Shown piece by piece: positions 1 to 9,272 of a stretch of 64,000 bases of DNA (positions are counted from its first letter, which is position 1; every line of letters begins with the position of its first letter). Where the stretch lies: contig WTBY01000017.1 in NCBI GenBank assembly GCA_013138865.1, positions 98,313-162,312 on the forward strand, in the 5' to 3' direction. Source of the stretch: Helicobacteraceae bacterium. GTDB taxonomy: Bacteria > Campylobacterota > Campylobacteria > Campylobacterales > Sulfurimonadaceae. Below the pieces are notes generated by a model that had not been told where the DNA came from, made no database searches, and was given only the letters and a program-made list of their open reading frames with translations. Position numbers and translations under genes: made by a program.

Positions 1-164
1 CGTTTTTTCTGCTTACGATCACGGTATGCGTATACCATACTGTGTTCAATTTGTTCTTTCGCTTTACGGAAGTGTTTTCTACGACCTTGGAAGAAACCTT
101 TTGCTTGTTTTAATACTTTCTTGTGTCTTCTTCTACGAACGACACCAGTTTTTACTCTTGGCAT
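1..164 (-). CDS. rplT: 50S ribosomal protein L20 (3' part lies outside the window)
   Basis: Reading the minus strand from the ATG at 164 gives a very basic protein beginning [20 protein letters not shown], which is the L20 N-terminus. About 54 codons are present of the roughly 117 usual for the family, and the frame runs off the left edge. An AAGGA-type ribosome-binding site precedes the ATG. L20 binds 23S rRNA early in 50S assembly and in several bacteria represses its own operon. It follows rpmI and infC in the conserved order infC-rpmI-rplT. The identity is certain; the completeness of the gene cannot be judged here. Confidence 0.95.
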   Translation of the reverse strand, partial: MPRVKTGVVRRRRHKKVLKQAKGFFQGRRKHFRKAKEQIEHSMVYAYRDRKQKK

Positions 165-264
165 TTTTTTCCTTTTCTTTACCGTTTTACTTTAAAAGTT
201 TACGGTGTCACTTTGTGACTTGCCCATATATTAGTATGGGGAATTTTAAATTAACTTAGTTTTA

Positions 265-456
265 CTAGTTAATCATCGCTTTTATATTCTTTGCATCCGC
301 TTTAGACACAACTTTAGACGTATTTTGATCACGTCTTTGTCCTGCATCTTGTTTTGTTAAGATGTGTGAACGAAACGCTGTTCCACGCTTGATTGAACCA
401 TTTTTCTTAACTTTAAAACGCTTAACTGCGCCTTTAACTGATTTCATTTTTGGCAT
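265..456 (-). CDS. rpmI: 50S ribosomal protein L35
   Basis: This is a 63-residue basic protein beginning [20 protein letters not shown], the L35 signature, at the family's normal length. It is a small component of the 50S subunit. It lies between infC (125 bp upstream) and rplT (100 bp downstream) on the same strand, the standard bacterial arrangement. The spacer towards infC contains a perfect hairpin, so expression may be adjusted separately from infC; that last point is inference. Confidence 0.95.
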   Translation of the reverse strand: MPKMKSVKGAVKRFKVKKNGSIKRGTAFRSHILTKQDAGQRRDQNTSKVVSKADAKNIKAMIN

Positions 457-542
457 AAACTGACTCCTCTCGTAAAAATTAGGAACCGAATTATAGCTTA
501 ATAATAGAAAAAAAACAATAGTATGTTTTTTTGAAATTGAGG

Positions 543-569
543 AGTCTAAATAAGCAAGTTATTTAGACT
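543..569 (-). promoter_or_regulatory. perfect 11-bp hairpin between infC and rpmI
   Basis: AGTCTAAATAA and TTATTTAGACT form a perfect 11-bp stem around a 5-base loop. It begins 12 bp beyond the infC stop codon. On the transcribed (minus) strand the stem is not followed by a U-run, so it is a poor intrinsic terminator for infC. It may be a processing or L20-binding element in the rpmI-rplT leader. The structure is seen; the function is inferred. Confidence 0.5.
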
Positions 570-581
570 ATTTTTGAGGGG

Positions 582-1118
582 TTATTTTTTTAAAACTTCT
601 TTTTTGATAGGTAAAACCATCATGTTATAGTAACGTCCTTCAAAACGAGGAGACTTATCCATAACACCAACGTCTTCAACCATTGGCCATACACGTAAAA
701 GAACTTCACGCCCAGCTTCAGGATGAGCCATTTCACGTCCTCTTAAGAATACACGGAACTTAACATGTTTTCCAGCTTCTAAAAACTCACGTGCATGTTT
801 AATTTTATAGCTAATATCGTTATCAGCAATTTTAACAGATAGTTTGATCTCTTTTATTTCGATCTTAACTTGATTTTTCTTCTGCTCTTTTTTCTTCTTC
901 TCTTCTTGATATTTAAACTTACCATAGTCCATAATCTTTGCAACTGGTGGTTTAGCATCTGGAGACATAAGAACTAAATCTAAATTTAACTCATTCGCTT
1001 TTGTCATAGCATCATCAAATGAAACTACACCTAATGGCTCTGCGCCATCAACTAAACATCTTAATTCATCCGCACGGATGTCGTCATTCATTATTACGCT
1101 ATCTTTTCTTTTGCTCAA
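582..1118 (-). CDS. infC: translation initiation factor IF-3
   Basis: The 178-residue protein has both IF-3 domains. The N-domain contains [10 protein letters not shown] and ends in a [13 protein letters not shown] segment, then comes a lysine-rich linker ([10 protein letters not shown]) and a C-domain with [16 protein letters not shown]-3 binds the 30S subunit and rejects wrong start codons and tRNAs. The start is a TTG at 1118 that overlaps the thrS stop as TTGA, with GAGGT seven bases upstream. An in-frame ATG nine codons later has no ribosome-binding site. A non-AUG start is notable because E. coli infC starts with AUU, which IF-3 itself represses; autoregulation here would be inference. 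Confidence 0.96.
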   Translation of the reverse strand: MSKRKDSVIMNDDIRADELRCLVDGAEPLGVVSFDDAMTKANELNLDLVLMSPDAKPPVAKIMDYGKFKYQEEKKKKEQKKNQVKIEIKEIKLSVKIADNDISYKIKHAREFLEAGKHVKFRVFLRGREMAHPEAGREVLLRVWPMVEDVGVMDKSPRFEGRYYNMMVLPIKKEVLKK

Positions 1119-2923
1119 AAATTTACCTCATTTATTTTTTGTTGAATGTATTCTAAGAATTCACTCTCACTTTTATTATATTGCTCTCTTGTTCTACGAT
1201 CACGAACTGCGATCGTTTTGTTAGCAACTTCCTCGTCACCCAAAATAATTAACATAGGAGTTCTAGCTTTTTCAGCAGTTCTAATACGTTTATTTAGTGA
1301 CTCATTCTTATCGTATATAGCAAAATCTGCTCCAAGATCGATAAGTTTTGCAGCTAATTCCTTAGCATACTCATGGTGAGCTTCGGCAATAGGTACGATC
1401 GCAACTTGCGTTGGAGCTATAAACATTGGAAATTCACCAGCATAATGTTCTGTTAATATACCAATAAAACGCTCAAATGAACCTAAAATTGCTCTATGAA
1501 TCATAACTGGAGCTAATTTATCATTATCTTCAGTGTTGTACTCTAGCTCAAAACGCTCAGGAAGATTGAAGTCTAACTGAATAGTTCCACACTGCCACTC
1601 ACGTCCGATCGCATCCGTGATCTTAATATCAATTTTTGGACCATAAAAAGCTCCACCACCCTCATCTATTCCATAAGGTAGGTTGTTTTTATCCATTGCA
1701 TTTTTAAGAGCTTGTGTTGAGATATCCCAAACTTCATCGTTTCCAACAGCTTTTTCAGGTTTAGTTGAAACCATCATAGTGTAGTTAAACTCAAAAGTTG
1801 ACATAATTTTATCAACAAAATCGACAACTTCTATAATCTGCTCTTCAATCTGATCAGGACGACAGAAAATGTGTGCATCATCTTGAGTAAACTCACGAAC
1901 TCGAAAAAGTCCATGAAGTGCACCAGCCATTTCATGACGATGAACAACTCCATACTCAAAATATTTAAGCGGTAGATCGCGATAAGAGTGAAGATCATCT
2001 TCATAAACTTTAATATGACCAACACAGTTCATAGGTTTTACGCCATACTCTTGCTCGTCAATTTCAGTAAAATACATATTTTCACCGTAGTTTTGATAGT
2101 GCCCACTTGTTTGCCACAGAGATGACTTTAGAATCTCTGGACCACGAACTGGTTCATAACCACGTTTTCTATGTGCTTTATAAAGAAGTTGCTCTAAACG
2201 GCTTCTAAGTCTTGCTCCATTTGGTAACCAGATCGGAAGTCCTGCTCCAACCTCTTCACGAAATGTAAAAAGCTTCATCTCATTACCAATTTTTCTATGA
2301 TCACGTTTTTCAGCTTGAACTATCATCTCTAAGTGAGCTTTTAAGCTCTCTTTGTCAGCAAATGCAATCCCGTAAATACGAGTTAGCATCTCATTCTTAG
2401 AGTCACCACCAAGGTATGCCCCAGCAATTTTTGTAAGTTTAAAAAAGCGTAACATCTTAGTATTAGGTAGGTGTGGACCACGACATAGATCTTCAAAGTT
2501 TCCTTGCTTATATATAGAAACTGTGTTTGAAGGTATACGCTCCATAACTGCTAACTTTAAATAATCATCTGCGAACTTAGCTTTAGCTTCATCCATTGTG
2601 ATCTCATACTTTGTGATCTCGTCTTTTTTCTTAGCAAGAGATAGCATTTTTTTCTCTATAACTTTTAGATCCGCTTCACCTAATGACTCATTAATTTTAA
2701 AGTCATAGTAAAAACCCTCTTTTACAGTTGGTCCTACATAGAAAAGTGCTTCTGGGTGTAACTCTTTGATCGCTTGTGCCATTAAATGTGCACAGGAGTG
2801 ACGAATTATGTCAAGTGATTCAGGTGAGTTATCATAACCTATCTCCTCTCCAGTAACACCTAACTCTTTAGCTGTTTGAAGATCAATAATTTCATCATTA
2901 TGCTTTATCGCAATTGGTTCCAT
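1115..2923 (-). CDS. thrS: threonyl-tRNA synthetase
   Basis: This 602-residue class II synthetase charges tRNA-Thr. It has an N-terminal TGS-like domain (about 1-55) and the second additional/editing domain with the zinc-type motif [10 protein letters not shown] at about 43-52. The catalytic core contains [11 protein letters not shown] and [12 protein letters not shown], and the C-terminal anticodon-binding domain begins near [10 protein letters not shown]. It is shorter than the E. coli enzyme (about 642) but normal for this phylum. It is the first gene of a thrS-infC-rpmI-rplT cluster and is divergent from cca across a 72-bp gap, which must hold both promoters. Confidence 0.97.
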   Translation of the reverse strand: MEPIAIKHNDEIIDLQTAKELGVTGEEIGYDNSPESLDIIRHSCAHLMAQAIKELHPEALFYVGPTVKEGFYYDFKINESLGEADLKVIEKKMLSLAKKKDEITKYEITMDEAKAKFADDYLKLAVMERIPSNTVSIYKQGNFEDLCRGPHLPNTKMLRFFKLTKIAGAYLGGDSKNEMLTRIYGIAFADKESLKAHLEMIVQAEKRDHRKIGNEMKLFTFREEVGAGLPIWLPNGARLRSRLEQLLYKAHRKRGYEPVRGPEILKSSLWQTSGHYQNYGENMYFTEIDEQEYGVKPMNCVGHIKVYEDDLHSYRDLPLKYFEYGVVHRHEMAGALHGLFRVREFTQDDAHIFCRPDQIEEQIIEVVDFVDKIMSTFEFNYTMMVSTKPEKAVGNDEVWDISTQALKNAMDKNNLPYGIDEGGGAFYGPKIDIKITDAIGREWQCGTIQLDFNLPERFELEYNTEDNDKLAPVMIHRAILGSFERFIGILTEHYAGEFPMFIAPTQVAIVPIAEAHHEYAKELAAKLIDLGADFAIYDKNESLNKRIRTAEKARTPMLIILGDEEVANKTIAVRDRRTREQYNKSESEFLEYIQQKINEVNF

Positions 2924-2995
2924 ACTCTTTTATATTCCTAATATAATTAAAATTTTGCTATATTACCTAAATTATACTTTGAAACGAGAATCAGA

Positions 2996-4108
2996 ATGAT
3001 TAAAATACCTAATATAGTAAATAAAGTTGCAGTACATCTAAATAAGTTTAATTTTGATACTGTTATTGTTGGTGGATATATTCGAGATCAGCTACTAGGA
3101 TTTGACTCAAAAGATATTGATATAGAGGTTTACAATGTAAGCTCTTTCAATGAACTAAAAAAAAGTCTAAGCATATTTGGCGATATAAATGAAGTGGGTA
3201 AAAAATTTGGTGTTTTAAAACTAAAGATAGGTGAACTTGATCTAGATTTTTCACTACCTAGAACTGAAAGAAAAGTCGGTCTAACGCACAGTGAATTTGA
3301 GGTTACTACTCACACAAAAATAACATTTAAAGAGGCTTCTAAAAGACGTGACTTTACCATAAACTCTATGGGGTATAACATAATTACTAAAGAGTTTTTA
3401 GATCCATTTAATGGTAATGCTGACCTTCAGAGTAAGAGTTTAAAGTATGTAAATGAAAATACATTCAAAGAGGATCCTCTACGTATTTTAAGAGCAATGC
3501 AATTTTGTGCTAGGTTTGATTTTGTATGCGATAGCAAACTTATGGATACTTGTAAAACTATGGTAGAAGATGGTGAGCTAAAACACATTTCAAAAGAACG
3601 TATATTTTTAGAGTTTGAAAAACTATTTTTAAAAGCTTCTAAGCCATCTATAGGTATTGAAATATTACGAGATATGAATGGGTTTGATCACTTTAGTGAA
3701 CTTAAAACTTTAAGTAAAAGTGAGCTAAACAGATCTTTAAAAACTTTAGATGAACTATGTAGTTACAAGAGTGATGATAAACTTTTCTTAATGTTTACTA
3801 TGCTCTCTTATGAACTAAAAAATATTCAATTAATCAACTCTTTTTTAAATCATTTTGTCGATGGTAAAAAGTTATATAAAAAAGTAAGTAAAAATATTAC
3901 TTTCTATAAAGAACTAAACTCTTTGGAGCTTTTAGTAAATAGACCAAAACCTTTTATTCAAGGAAGAGATCTTATAGCAGTTGGTATGAAGCCATCAGAA
4001 GAATTTGCTGTATTTCTAGATAAACTCTATATTAAACAGCTAAAAGGTGAGTTTAATACAAAAGAAGAAGCTATTAAATATTTATCTTCTCTTCAACTTA
4101 GCAATTAA
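2996..4108 (+). CDS. cca: CCA-adding enzyme / poly(A) polymerase family nucleotidyltransferase
   Basis: This 370-residue member of the class II tRNA nucleotidyltransferase family carries the head motif VGGYIRD (about 25-31) and the metal-binding pair DIDIEV (about 40-45). It also has the ERRDFTIN-like motif (KRRDFTINSMGY) and the RILRAMQF helix typical of the neck domain. It probably builds or repairs the CCA end of tRNAs with CTP and ATP. A poly(A) polymerase role is the alternative, because the family cannot be split reliably by eye. The last four bases overlap the end of the convergent AddB-like gene. Only a weak ribosome-binding site is visible. Confidence 0.85.
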   Translation: MIKIPNIVNKVAVHLNKFNFDTVIVGGYIRDQLLGFDSKDIDIEVYNVSSFNELKKSLSIFGDINEVGKKFGVLKLKIGELDLDFSLPRTERKVGLTHSEFEVTTHTKITFKEASKRRDFTINSMGYNIITKEFLDPFNGNADLQSKSLKYVNENTFKEDPLRILRAMQFCARFDFVCDSKLMDTCKTMVEDGELKHISKERIFLEFEKLFLKASKPSIGIEILRDMNGFDHFSELKTLSKSELNRSLKTLDELCSYKSDDKLFLMFTMLSYELKNIQLINSFLNHFVDGKKLYKKVSKNITFYKELNSLELLVNRPKPFIQGRDLIAVGMKPSEEFAVFLDKLYIKQLKGEFNTKEEAIKYLSSLQLSN

Positions 4109-6441
4109 AATGCTCTTTGACAAAGATACGTAAACTCACAAAAAGAGCAACTATTTAAATCTTCACATTTTGACCATTTAAATATTTTAGTCTGGCTTAA
4201 CTCATTTAAATGCTTTTGGAGTCTCTCTAGTTTTAGTTCAAAGAACTCTTCATTTATTACTCTTCCACTACGAAGATCATAAAAAGAGACACTATTAACT
4301 TTAGCTAAAGTAGAAGCAAGTAAATAGTAAAACTCTAATTGAAAGTCAGTTGCATCTTCAACCTTTTTTTCACTATAAAGAGTGAAATTTCCACTCTTGT
4401 AATCAAGTATTTCTAAAGTATCATTTTTAATATCAATACGATCTATGTTACCAAAAAGATCCATCTCTTGAAACTTACATTTAAGTGATTTTTCACAATG
4501 AAGCACTTTAGCACCGCTACTAAAACGCTCAATCTCATTTGCAAAAAATGGTGTAAGTCTTTTTGCCCATAAATGTACTTGAAATCTTTCTAATGGGTTA
4601 TTTGCACTTTGTGCCTCTAACTCTTTTAAAACTTCATAACGCAGATCTTCTACACTACTGAATGACTCTTTTTTAGTATATACATTTTGAAGTGCTAAGT
4701 GCAGTGTATTACCTACTTGCCACTCATCTGGTATATCTTTTAACATTTCATGATCATGAAGTTTCTTAATATACTTATAGTAATATTTTCGTTTACAAGT
4801 TAGGTATATTTTAAGTGCTGACGCAGAGAGAGGACGTGAACTGAAATCGTACTCACTTTCAATCTCTTCACTTAAGTATTTTTTTTGCTCTGAAGCGGTT
4901 AATAAAATATTTGAGTATTCACTTTCATCTTCTACTTTCGTGTAAATAAGTGAAAGTTGCGAAATAAACCTTGAGGCCCTCTTTTGGCTAGACTCTACAA
5001 AAGAGATTGCAACGCGATCAGACCTTGAAAATAGTAAATAGTAGTAGTGTTTTTGTAAATTTGCTCGATCGTCTAATGTAGGTAAAGAAGCTTTGTAGCG
5101 AATATCCGAATTTAAGAACATATCTTTATCACTTTTACGTGGAACTATATCTTCATTAAAATCTACGATCACTATGGCTTTATATTTAATTGATCGTGTC
5201 TCCAAAAGGCCTATAACAGAAATTTCACCACCTCTTACATCATCACAAGCTCGCATCGCTACTCTATTTAAGAATAGATGTATTAACGACTTTGTAGTAG
5301 CGCTGTTTAAAATTATAAATATATGTTTAAACCTAAATAGCTCTTGTTTTAGTATACCCTGTACTTCATTTGATGGTTCATCATTTATAAAACTCTCTAT
5401 CAGTTCTTTAAAAGCTATTTCATCTATTACTTTTAAATAACTTTTTTTTAAAAGTTCATAATTTTCACTCATATATCTTTTAGCTCTATCTCTATTTTGA
5501 ACAGTTGAATTCTCTTCAACGTCACAGAATGCTCTTAGTTGTTGATATACAAATGACTCTCTTAATGATATACCCATAGCAAAGTTAAAGTTATTTTCAG
5601 TGTCAAACTCTCTTAAAAAAGCAGTTATACTCTCATCAGGAACTACTATGGCTATATCTTTAGGCTCTATACCATCTTTTATAAACTGATATACTTTTTG
5701 TTTTATAAAAGCTATTTGTAGAACTCTTTCACTAAATGAGACTACTTCTATATTTTCATTAATATTTAATTTTTTCTCATTTATAAGTATCTTTTTTTCT
5801 AAATCTATTTCGTACTCATAATTTAGTTTAAATTCACTCTCTTCAACTTTTAATTTTTCAACTAACTTAGTGTTATATTTACTTGTTGAAAAGTGTATTT
5901 TTACTTTTACTAATGAGCTACACTCTTTTAAAATTTTTAACTCGAAGTTTGTTAAATAACCATCAAGCTCTAAATTAATCTTCTCTAATGAACTAATATA
6001 TTCATTATTTAGCTTATACTTTTTAGGTATGAAAATTGGATCAATAACTTTTTTTTCATCAAGTAGTGTGTTGTATCTATTGTATAGCTCTATTAATATA
6101 TCAATATGTTCACTGTACTGTGCATATGTGTCAGCTAAATTAAGTGACTCTATTTCAACTAACTCACCACTTAGCTCTTCAAAAAATTTAAAAATATAGT
6201 TAGAATTTTGCATAAAAGTAAAGAAATTACGCTCTATATTTAATAAAGCAAATCCATCAAAATCTGAAGCTTCTAAAAGTAGTTGAATTCTACTCTCAGC
6301 ATCAACCTTACTGAAACCATCAACTACAATAGCTCGTTGCAGAAACTCACTCATAGTTATTAATTGTGGAAGAAATTTATTTTCGTCTTGAAGTTCTAAA
6401 ACTCTAAAGCGTATTGCTCTAGATGTTGGAAGTATTGTCAT
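4105..6441 (-). CDS. AddB-like PD-(D/E)XK nuclease with Fe-S cluster motif
   Basis: The 778-residue protein begins ILPTSRAIRFR and LPQLITMSEFL, as in AddB/RecB-type inactivated helicases. No intact Walker A (GxxxxGKT) is seen. The C-terminal third is a RecB-family nuclease, with SASALKIYLTCKRKYYYKY followed by the catalytic ILDYKSGN. The final motif C-x2-C-x5-C (SCSFCEFTYLC), together with the earlier Cys in YLTCKRK, matches the AddB iron-sulfur staple. The expected role is the nuclease subunit of a double-strand-break end-processing complex with AddA, which is not in this window. It overlaps cca tail to tail by four bases, and nine bases separate its ATG from the upstream FixH-like gene. Confidence 0.75.
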   Translation of the reverse strand: MTILPTSRAIRFRVLELQDENKFLPQLITMSEFLQRAIVVDGFSKVDAESRIQLLLEASDFDGFALLNIERNFFTFMQNSNYIFKFFEELSGELVEIESLNLADTYAQYSEHIDILIELYNRYNTLLDEKKVIDPIFIPKKYKLNNEYISSLEKINLELDGYLTNFELKILKECSSLVKVKIHFSTSKYNTKLVEKLKVEESEFKLNYEYEIDLEKKILINEKKLNINENIEVVSFSERVLQIAFIKQKVYQFIKDGIEPKDIAIVVPDESITAFLREFDTENNFNFAMGISLRESFVYQQLRAFCDVEENSTVQNRDRAKRYMSENYELLKKSYLKVIDEIAFKELIESFINDEPSNEVQGILKQELFRFKHIFIILNSATTKSLIHLFLNRVAMRACDDVRGGEISVIGLLETRSIKYKAIVIVDFNEDIVPRKSDKDMFLNSDIRYKASLPTLDDRANLQKHYYYLLFSRSDRVAISFVESSQKRASRFISQLSLIYTKVEDESEYSNILLTASEQKKYLSEEIESEYDFSSRPLSASALKIYLTCKRKYYYKYIKKLHDHEMLKDIPDEWQVGNTLHLALQNVYTKKESFSSVEDLRYEVLKELEAQSANNPLERFQVHLWAKRLTPFFANEIERFSSGAKVLHCEKSLKCKFQEMDLFGNIDRIDIKNDTLEILDYKSGNFTLYSEKKVEDATDFQLEFYYLLASTLAKVNSVSFYDLRSGRVINEEFFELKLERLQKHLNELSQTKIFKWSKCEDLNSCSFCEFTYLCQRAF

Positions 6442-6450
6442 GTTAAAAGA

Positions 6451-6960
6451 CTAAAATCTTTTAATCTTATTGTTTCTAGTGTCTACTTTTAAAAAGTAGT
6501 GTAGAGTTGCTTTATTCGCTGATATAACTGCTGATATATCCCATCTACCCTCAAGTGGTAACTCTACTCTCTTAAATGTGTAAATACCATTCTCAACTGT
6601 TGGTTTAGCTAAAATAATATCATTTTTATCATTATCAGGTCTAGTGAGCTTTACTTCTAAGTTTGCATCATTAAATGATCTACCGTCTTTAGTTGTTATT
6701 TTGTAAATAAGTACAGTATTATCTTTTTTAAAAGATTGAGTTTTATATTTAACATCATATAGTTTGTTAAATGCAATTTCACTCATTAAAATTTTGTTTA
6801 CATCACGATCGGCGTCATGATAGTTACGATTATATACATCACTTAGTTCTACTGGGTGTTGAAGCGCAAAGTAGATCGTATAAGCACATGCGAACACTAC
6901 ACTTACTATAGATATCCCTATAGCATAAGGCCAAAATGTTTTTTTACTACTCTTGTTCAT
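6451..6960 (-). CDS. FixH/CcoH-like cbb3 oxidase accessory membrane protein
   Basis: This is a protein of about 169 residues from the ATG at 6960, chosen because AAAAAGGT lies just upstream. A longer reading to 7035 would overlap the preceding gene by 89 bp and start in its coding region. It has one N-terminal membrane helix (WPYAIGISIVSVVFACAYTI) and a periplasmic beta-rich domain with LEVKLTRPDND and LPLEGRWDI, the FixH-type fold. It is the last gene of the cco block and overlaps the TPM-like gene by 14 bp. FixH-type proteins help assemble cbb3 oxidase or its copper centre; the assignment rests on fold-like features and context. Confidence 0.65.
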   Translation of the reverse strand: MNKSSKKTFWPYAIGISIVSVVFACAYTIYFALQHPVELSDVYNRNYHDADRDVNKILMSEIAFNKLYDVKYKTQSFKKDNTVLIYKITTKDGRSFNDANLEVKLTRPDNDKNDIILAKPTVENGIYTFKRVELPLEGRWDISAVISANKATLHYFLKVDTRNNKIKRF

Positions 6961-7642
6961 TTTTTTTACCTTTTTTTTGAAATTTTCCACGTATATATTT
7001 AAATAAGAATAGAAGAAGAATACTATAAAATACAACTCTTAAAATATTAATCATTATTTGATTTATATTCTCTGGTACACTCTCTAATTCAATACCTTTG
7101 CTAGTTGCAATTTGAGATGCTAGGTCTAAATAACCATTATACATAGCAGCTTGATATTTTTTTACTATTTCAGTACCTTTAGCTCTTTGAGCTATAAGAG
7201 GGATTATACTTCCACCGCTATTACTAAGTGCCTCTTTTACATCGTCAAAACTTTTCGTAAAAATGATTGCAGTCATTAGTGCTGACGCCATTGATGTATG
7301 TGGACTTAAAATTTGTGCTTTATTAAAATCATTATATAGTTCCGTTGGTCTGGCTATGATTTCTATTTTTTTATCTAACTCAACCATAGTTAAAAGTACT
7401 GCTGGTTGCTTAAGATCTTTCATTACCTCTTTTTCATAATCACTAACAGTCTGCCCAGCTTTAAGCTCTCTTGTCATAATCATATAAAGATGAATACCAG
7501 TTTTTTCAAATAACTCTTGACCAACTATTTCAACATCAGCACTGAAAATTTCATTTTTAGCTACATCATCTTTATATAAATAAGCTGCATTCAGTGTGAG
7601 TGTGAAAAATAGTGTAAGAAGAAATATGTAATTAAGTCTCAT
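6947..7642 (-). CDS. TPM-domain-like exported membrane protein
   Basis: This 231-residue protein has a cleavable-looking signal peptide (residues 1-19, ending NAAYL). An alpha/beta periplasmic domain with a TGIHLYMIMTREL strand and a VLLTMVELDKKIEI strand resembles TPM (YgcG) domains. A C-terminal membrane helix (INILRVVFYSILLLFLF) is followed by a lysine-rich tail. Its place between the cco genes and the FixH-like gene suggests a part in oxidase assembly or stability, as seen in related genomes; the biochemical role is unknown. Start at ATG 7642. Confidence 0.6.
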   Translation of the reverse strand: MRLNYIFLLTLFFTLTLNAAYLYKDDVAKNEIFSADVEIVGQELFEKTGIHLYMIMTRELKAGQTVSDYEKEVMKDLKQPAVLLTMVELDKKIEIIARPTELYNDFNKAQILSPHTSMASALMTAIIFTKSFDDVKEALSNSGGSIIPLIAQRAKGTEIVKKYQAAMYNGYLDLASQIATSKGIELESVPENINQIMINILRVVFYSILLLFLFKYIRGKFQKKGKKNEQE

Positions 7643-7788
7643 TAAGTTGTTCCAATTCGTTAAATTTTATATCTATATTAAGTAAATATAACTTAAGTGA
7701 ATGATAAATATTTTGTATTGTATGTAAATATGACTTAAAATAAGTAGAATAGTTTGAAGTTGTTAAAAAAATAGTTTTTTGAAGTAAC

Positions 7789-7812
7789 TTTTAGAGGGTA
7801 AACCCTCTAAAA
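7789..7812 (-). terminator. 10-bp hairpin after the cco operon core
   Basis: TTTTAGAGGG and CCCTCTAAAA pair perfectly around a TAAA loop, 13 bp beyond the stop of the 31-codon gene. A clear U-run does not follow directly on the minus strand, so it may act as an mRNA-stabilising or partial termination structure between the oxidase genes and the TPM/FixH pair. The region 7643-7788 is otherwise AT-rich and shows nothing else. Confidence 0.5.
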
Positions 7813-7824
7813 AAATTGTTAACC

Positions 7825-7920
7825 TTACCCTATGTAAAGGTGGTTAGCAGTTAATACTGACCATAATGTAATTGCAGCACAAACAACTAGTGTAAGTGTA
7901 ATAATCTGATTCATATTCAT
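7825..7920 (-). CDS. 31-residue single-helix membrane protein of the cbb3 operon
   Basis: An ATG at 7920 with an ideal ribosome-binding site (AAGGACATATAATG) opens a 31-codon frame, MNMNQII followed by one hydrophobic helix (TLTLVVCAAITLWSVLTA) and the tail NHLYIG, ending in TAA. It lies nine bases after the DUF4006-like gene on the same strand, so it is almost surely co-transcribed with ccoNOQP. Tiny membrane subunits are common in haem-copper oxidases, so a structural or assembly subunit is plausible but inferred. Annotation pipelines with a length cutoff will miss it. Confidence 0.7.
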   Translation of the reverse strand: MNMNQIITLTLVVCAAITLWSVLTANHLYIG

Positions 7921-7929
7921 TATATGTCC

Positions 7930-8145
7930 TTATTGACCGACAACAACACGATGCGCAGCATTTTTCGTGCTGATCATCTTGATTGAAGTCTCATCTTTAA
8001 TTTCGTAAAAATTCTGAGCATTAGCTTGTTGAACACCTAATCCCCATACAGTTAAGCCAGCCACAATACTTAGTAATAAAACAGTTGCTATAAGCATACC
8101 TGTAATACCACTTAGTGCGAAAATACTTCTGCTATCACTTTCCAT
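7930..8145 (-). CDS. DUF4006-like small membrane protein
   Basis: This 71-residue protein has one transmembrane segment (about 12-36, GITGMLIATVLLLSIVAGLTVWG) and a short soluble tail ending VVVGQ. Its start codon overlaps the ccoP stop (TAATG). I recognise it as the DUF4006 type that sits after ccoP in many Campylobacterota. Its function is not established; the tight coupling to ccoP argues for a role in the cbb3 oxidase. Confidence 0.65.
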   Translation of the reverse strand: MESDSRSIFALSGITGMLIATVLLLSIVAGLTVWGLGVQQANAQNFYEIKDETSIKMISTKNAAHRVVVGQ

Positions 8146-9059
8146 TAGTTAGCTCCTTTACTAATATTTACAATATAAGTTTCTACAGCTAATTTTTGAG
8201 TAGCATTTAGAGAGTGCTCAAATGATGGCATTATTCCAATTCCACCTTTTTTACCGTGATCTAATACTTTACCAATTAACATAGGTGTAAATACTTTAAT
8301 ATTAGGTGCCATTCCACCCATACCAGATCCATCAGAACCATGACATGAAGCACAAGCCATTTCATAAGCAGCTCTACCTTTATTACTAGTCATTCCACCA
8401 GCAACAAAGTCAGCAATTTCAGTAACATCTTTACCTTGAGCCATACCAGCAGGCATTACGCCCATTGGGTAACCGCCAAGCTTACTAGAACCGTTATTAA
8501 TAGCGAATTCTACAGCTTTAGCATCTAAACGATGGTTAAGATCAGCAGCTTTACCACCAATACCATCAGCTTCTAGACCATGACATACTTTACAGTTTGC
8601 AATAAATACAGACTCACCCATAGCATTTAACTGCTCAGGATCATTCTTAATATTTTCAAACTTAGCTTCATATTTACTATTATGTTCAGTTACAGCTTCA
8701 TTATACTCACCAATTTGAGAGTATGCATTAACTGGATAACCAACTAAGAAATACCAAATTGCCCAAATAGTAGAACCTAAAAAGATAATAGCCCAACCCA
8801 TAGGCAACTCATTTTTATACTCACCAATGCCGTCCCAAGTCTCATCTGCTAGTGTACCACTAGCAGTTTCTTCTTGCATTTGACGAACATATCCAATTAC
8901 AACATATACAGTTACTAGAACTAAAACTACTGCACCTGCAACAGCTAGTTGATTTACGATATCACCACCTAGTCCGCCTTTAGTAAGACCAACAGCAAGA
9001 TATGTAAAACCTAGCATTGCGGCAGTAATAATAATACCCCAAAGTACTAATTTATTCAT
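8145..9059 (-). CDS. ccoP: cbb3-type cytochrome c oxidase subunit III (dihaem CcoP)
   Basis: The 304-residue protein has two N-terminal membrane helices, then a conserved WDGIGEYKNELPMGW segment and a third helix typical of CcoP. Two c-type haem sites follow, CKVCH near the middle and CASCH about 80 residues later, with methionine-bearing ligand loops (MPAGMAQG, MPSFEHS). CcoP relays electrons from soluble cytochromes to CcoO and CcoN on the periplasmic face. It overlaps ccoQ by four bases and the DUF4006-like gene by one. Confidence 0.95.
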   Translation of the reverse strand: MNKLVLWGIIITAAMLGFTYLAVGLTKGGLGGDIVNQLAVAGAVVLVLVTVYVVIGYVRQMQEETASGTLADETWDGIGEYKNELPMGWAIIFLGSTIWAIWYFLVGYPVNAYSQIGEYNEAVTEHNSKYEAKFENIKNDPEQLNAMGESVFIANCKVCHGLEADGIGGKAADLNHRLDAKAVEFAINNGSSKLGGYPMGVMPAGMAQGKDVTEIADFVAGGMTSNKGRAAYEMACASCHGSDGSGMGGMAPNIKVFTPMLIGKVLDHGKKGGIGIMPSFEHSLNATQKLAVETYIVNISKGAN

Positions 9060-9259
9060 TGTACCTCCCTTTTTTCATTCTTCTCGATCGGCGTAGCCGA
9101 AATATCATCGTCTAGTGCGATATTTGAATACTCTTCGTAATCAATGCCAGCATTACTTTTTCTTCTAGTATATAAATGATAGATGTACGCATAAAGTACA
9201 ACTACCAAGAATCCTGTTAAGAAAAAATAACCATAGGCTTGAAGTGTAGCAATATCCAC
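9056..9259 (-). CDS. ccoQ: cbb3-type cytochrome c oxidase subunit CcoQ
   Basis: This is a 67-residue protein with one membrane helix (YGYFFLTGFLVVVLYAYIYHLY) and the charged patch YTRRKS after it, as in CcoQ/FixQ. It lies between ccoO and ccoP. The start is GTG at 9259, supported by AAAGGTAG upstream; no ATG is available earlier in frame. CcoQ stabilises the core complex in other bacteria. The C-terminal half is acidic and somewhat longer than in short CcoQ proteins. Confidence 0.88.
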   Translation of the reverse strand: MDIATLQAYGYFFLTGFLVVVLYAYIYHLYTRRKSNAGIDYEEYSNIALDDDISATPIEKNEKREVQ

Positions 9260-9272
9260 AAAACTACCTTTA

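Noticed and set aside
26..259. 77-codon plus-strand frame over rplT and the rpmI spacer
   Set aside because: It is antisense to L20, with no ribosome-binding site and biased, repetitive Phe/Leu content.
6961..7035. Longer N-terminus for the FixH-like protein
   Set aside because: It would overlap the TPM-like gene by 89 bp, while a good ribosome-binding site precedes the ATG at 6960.
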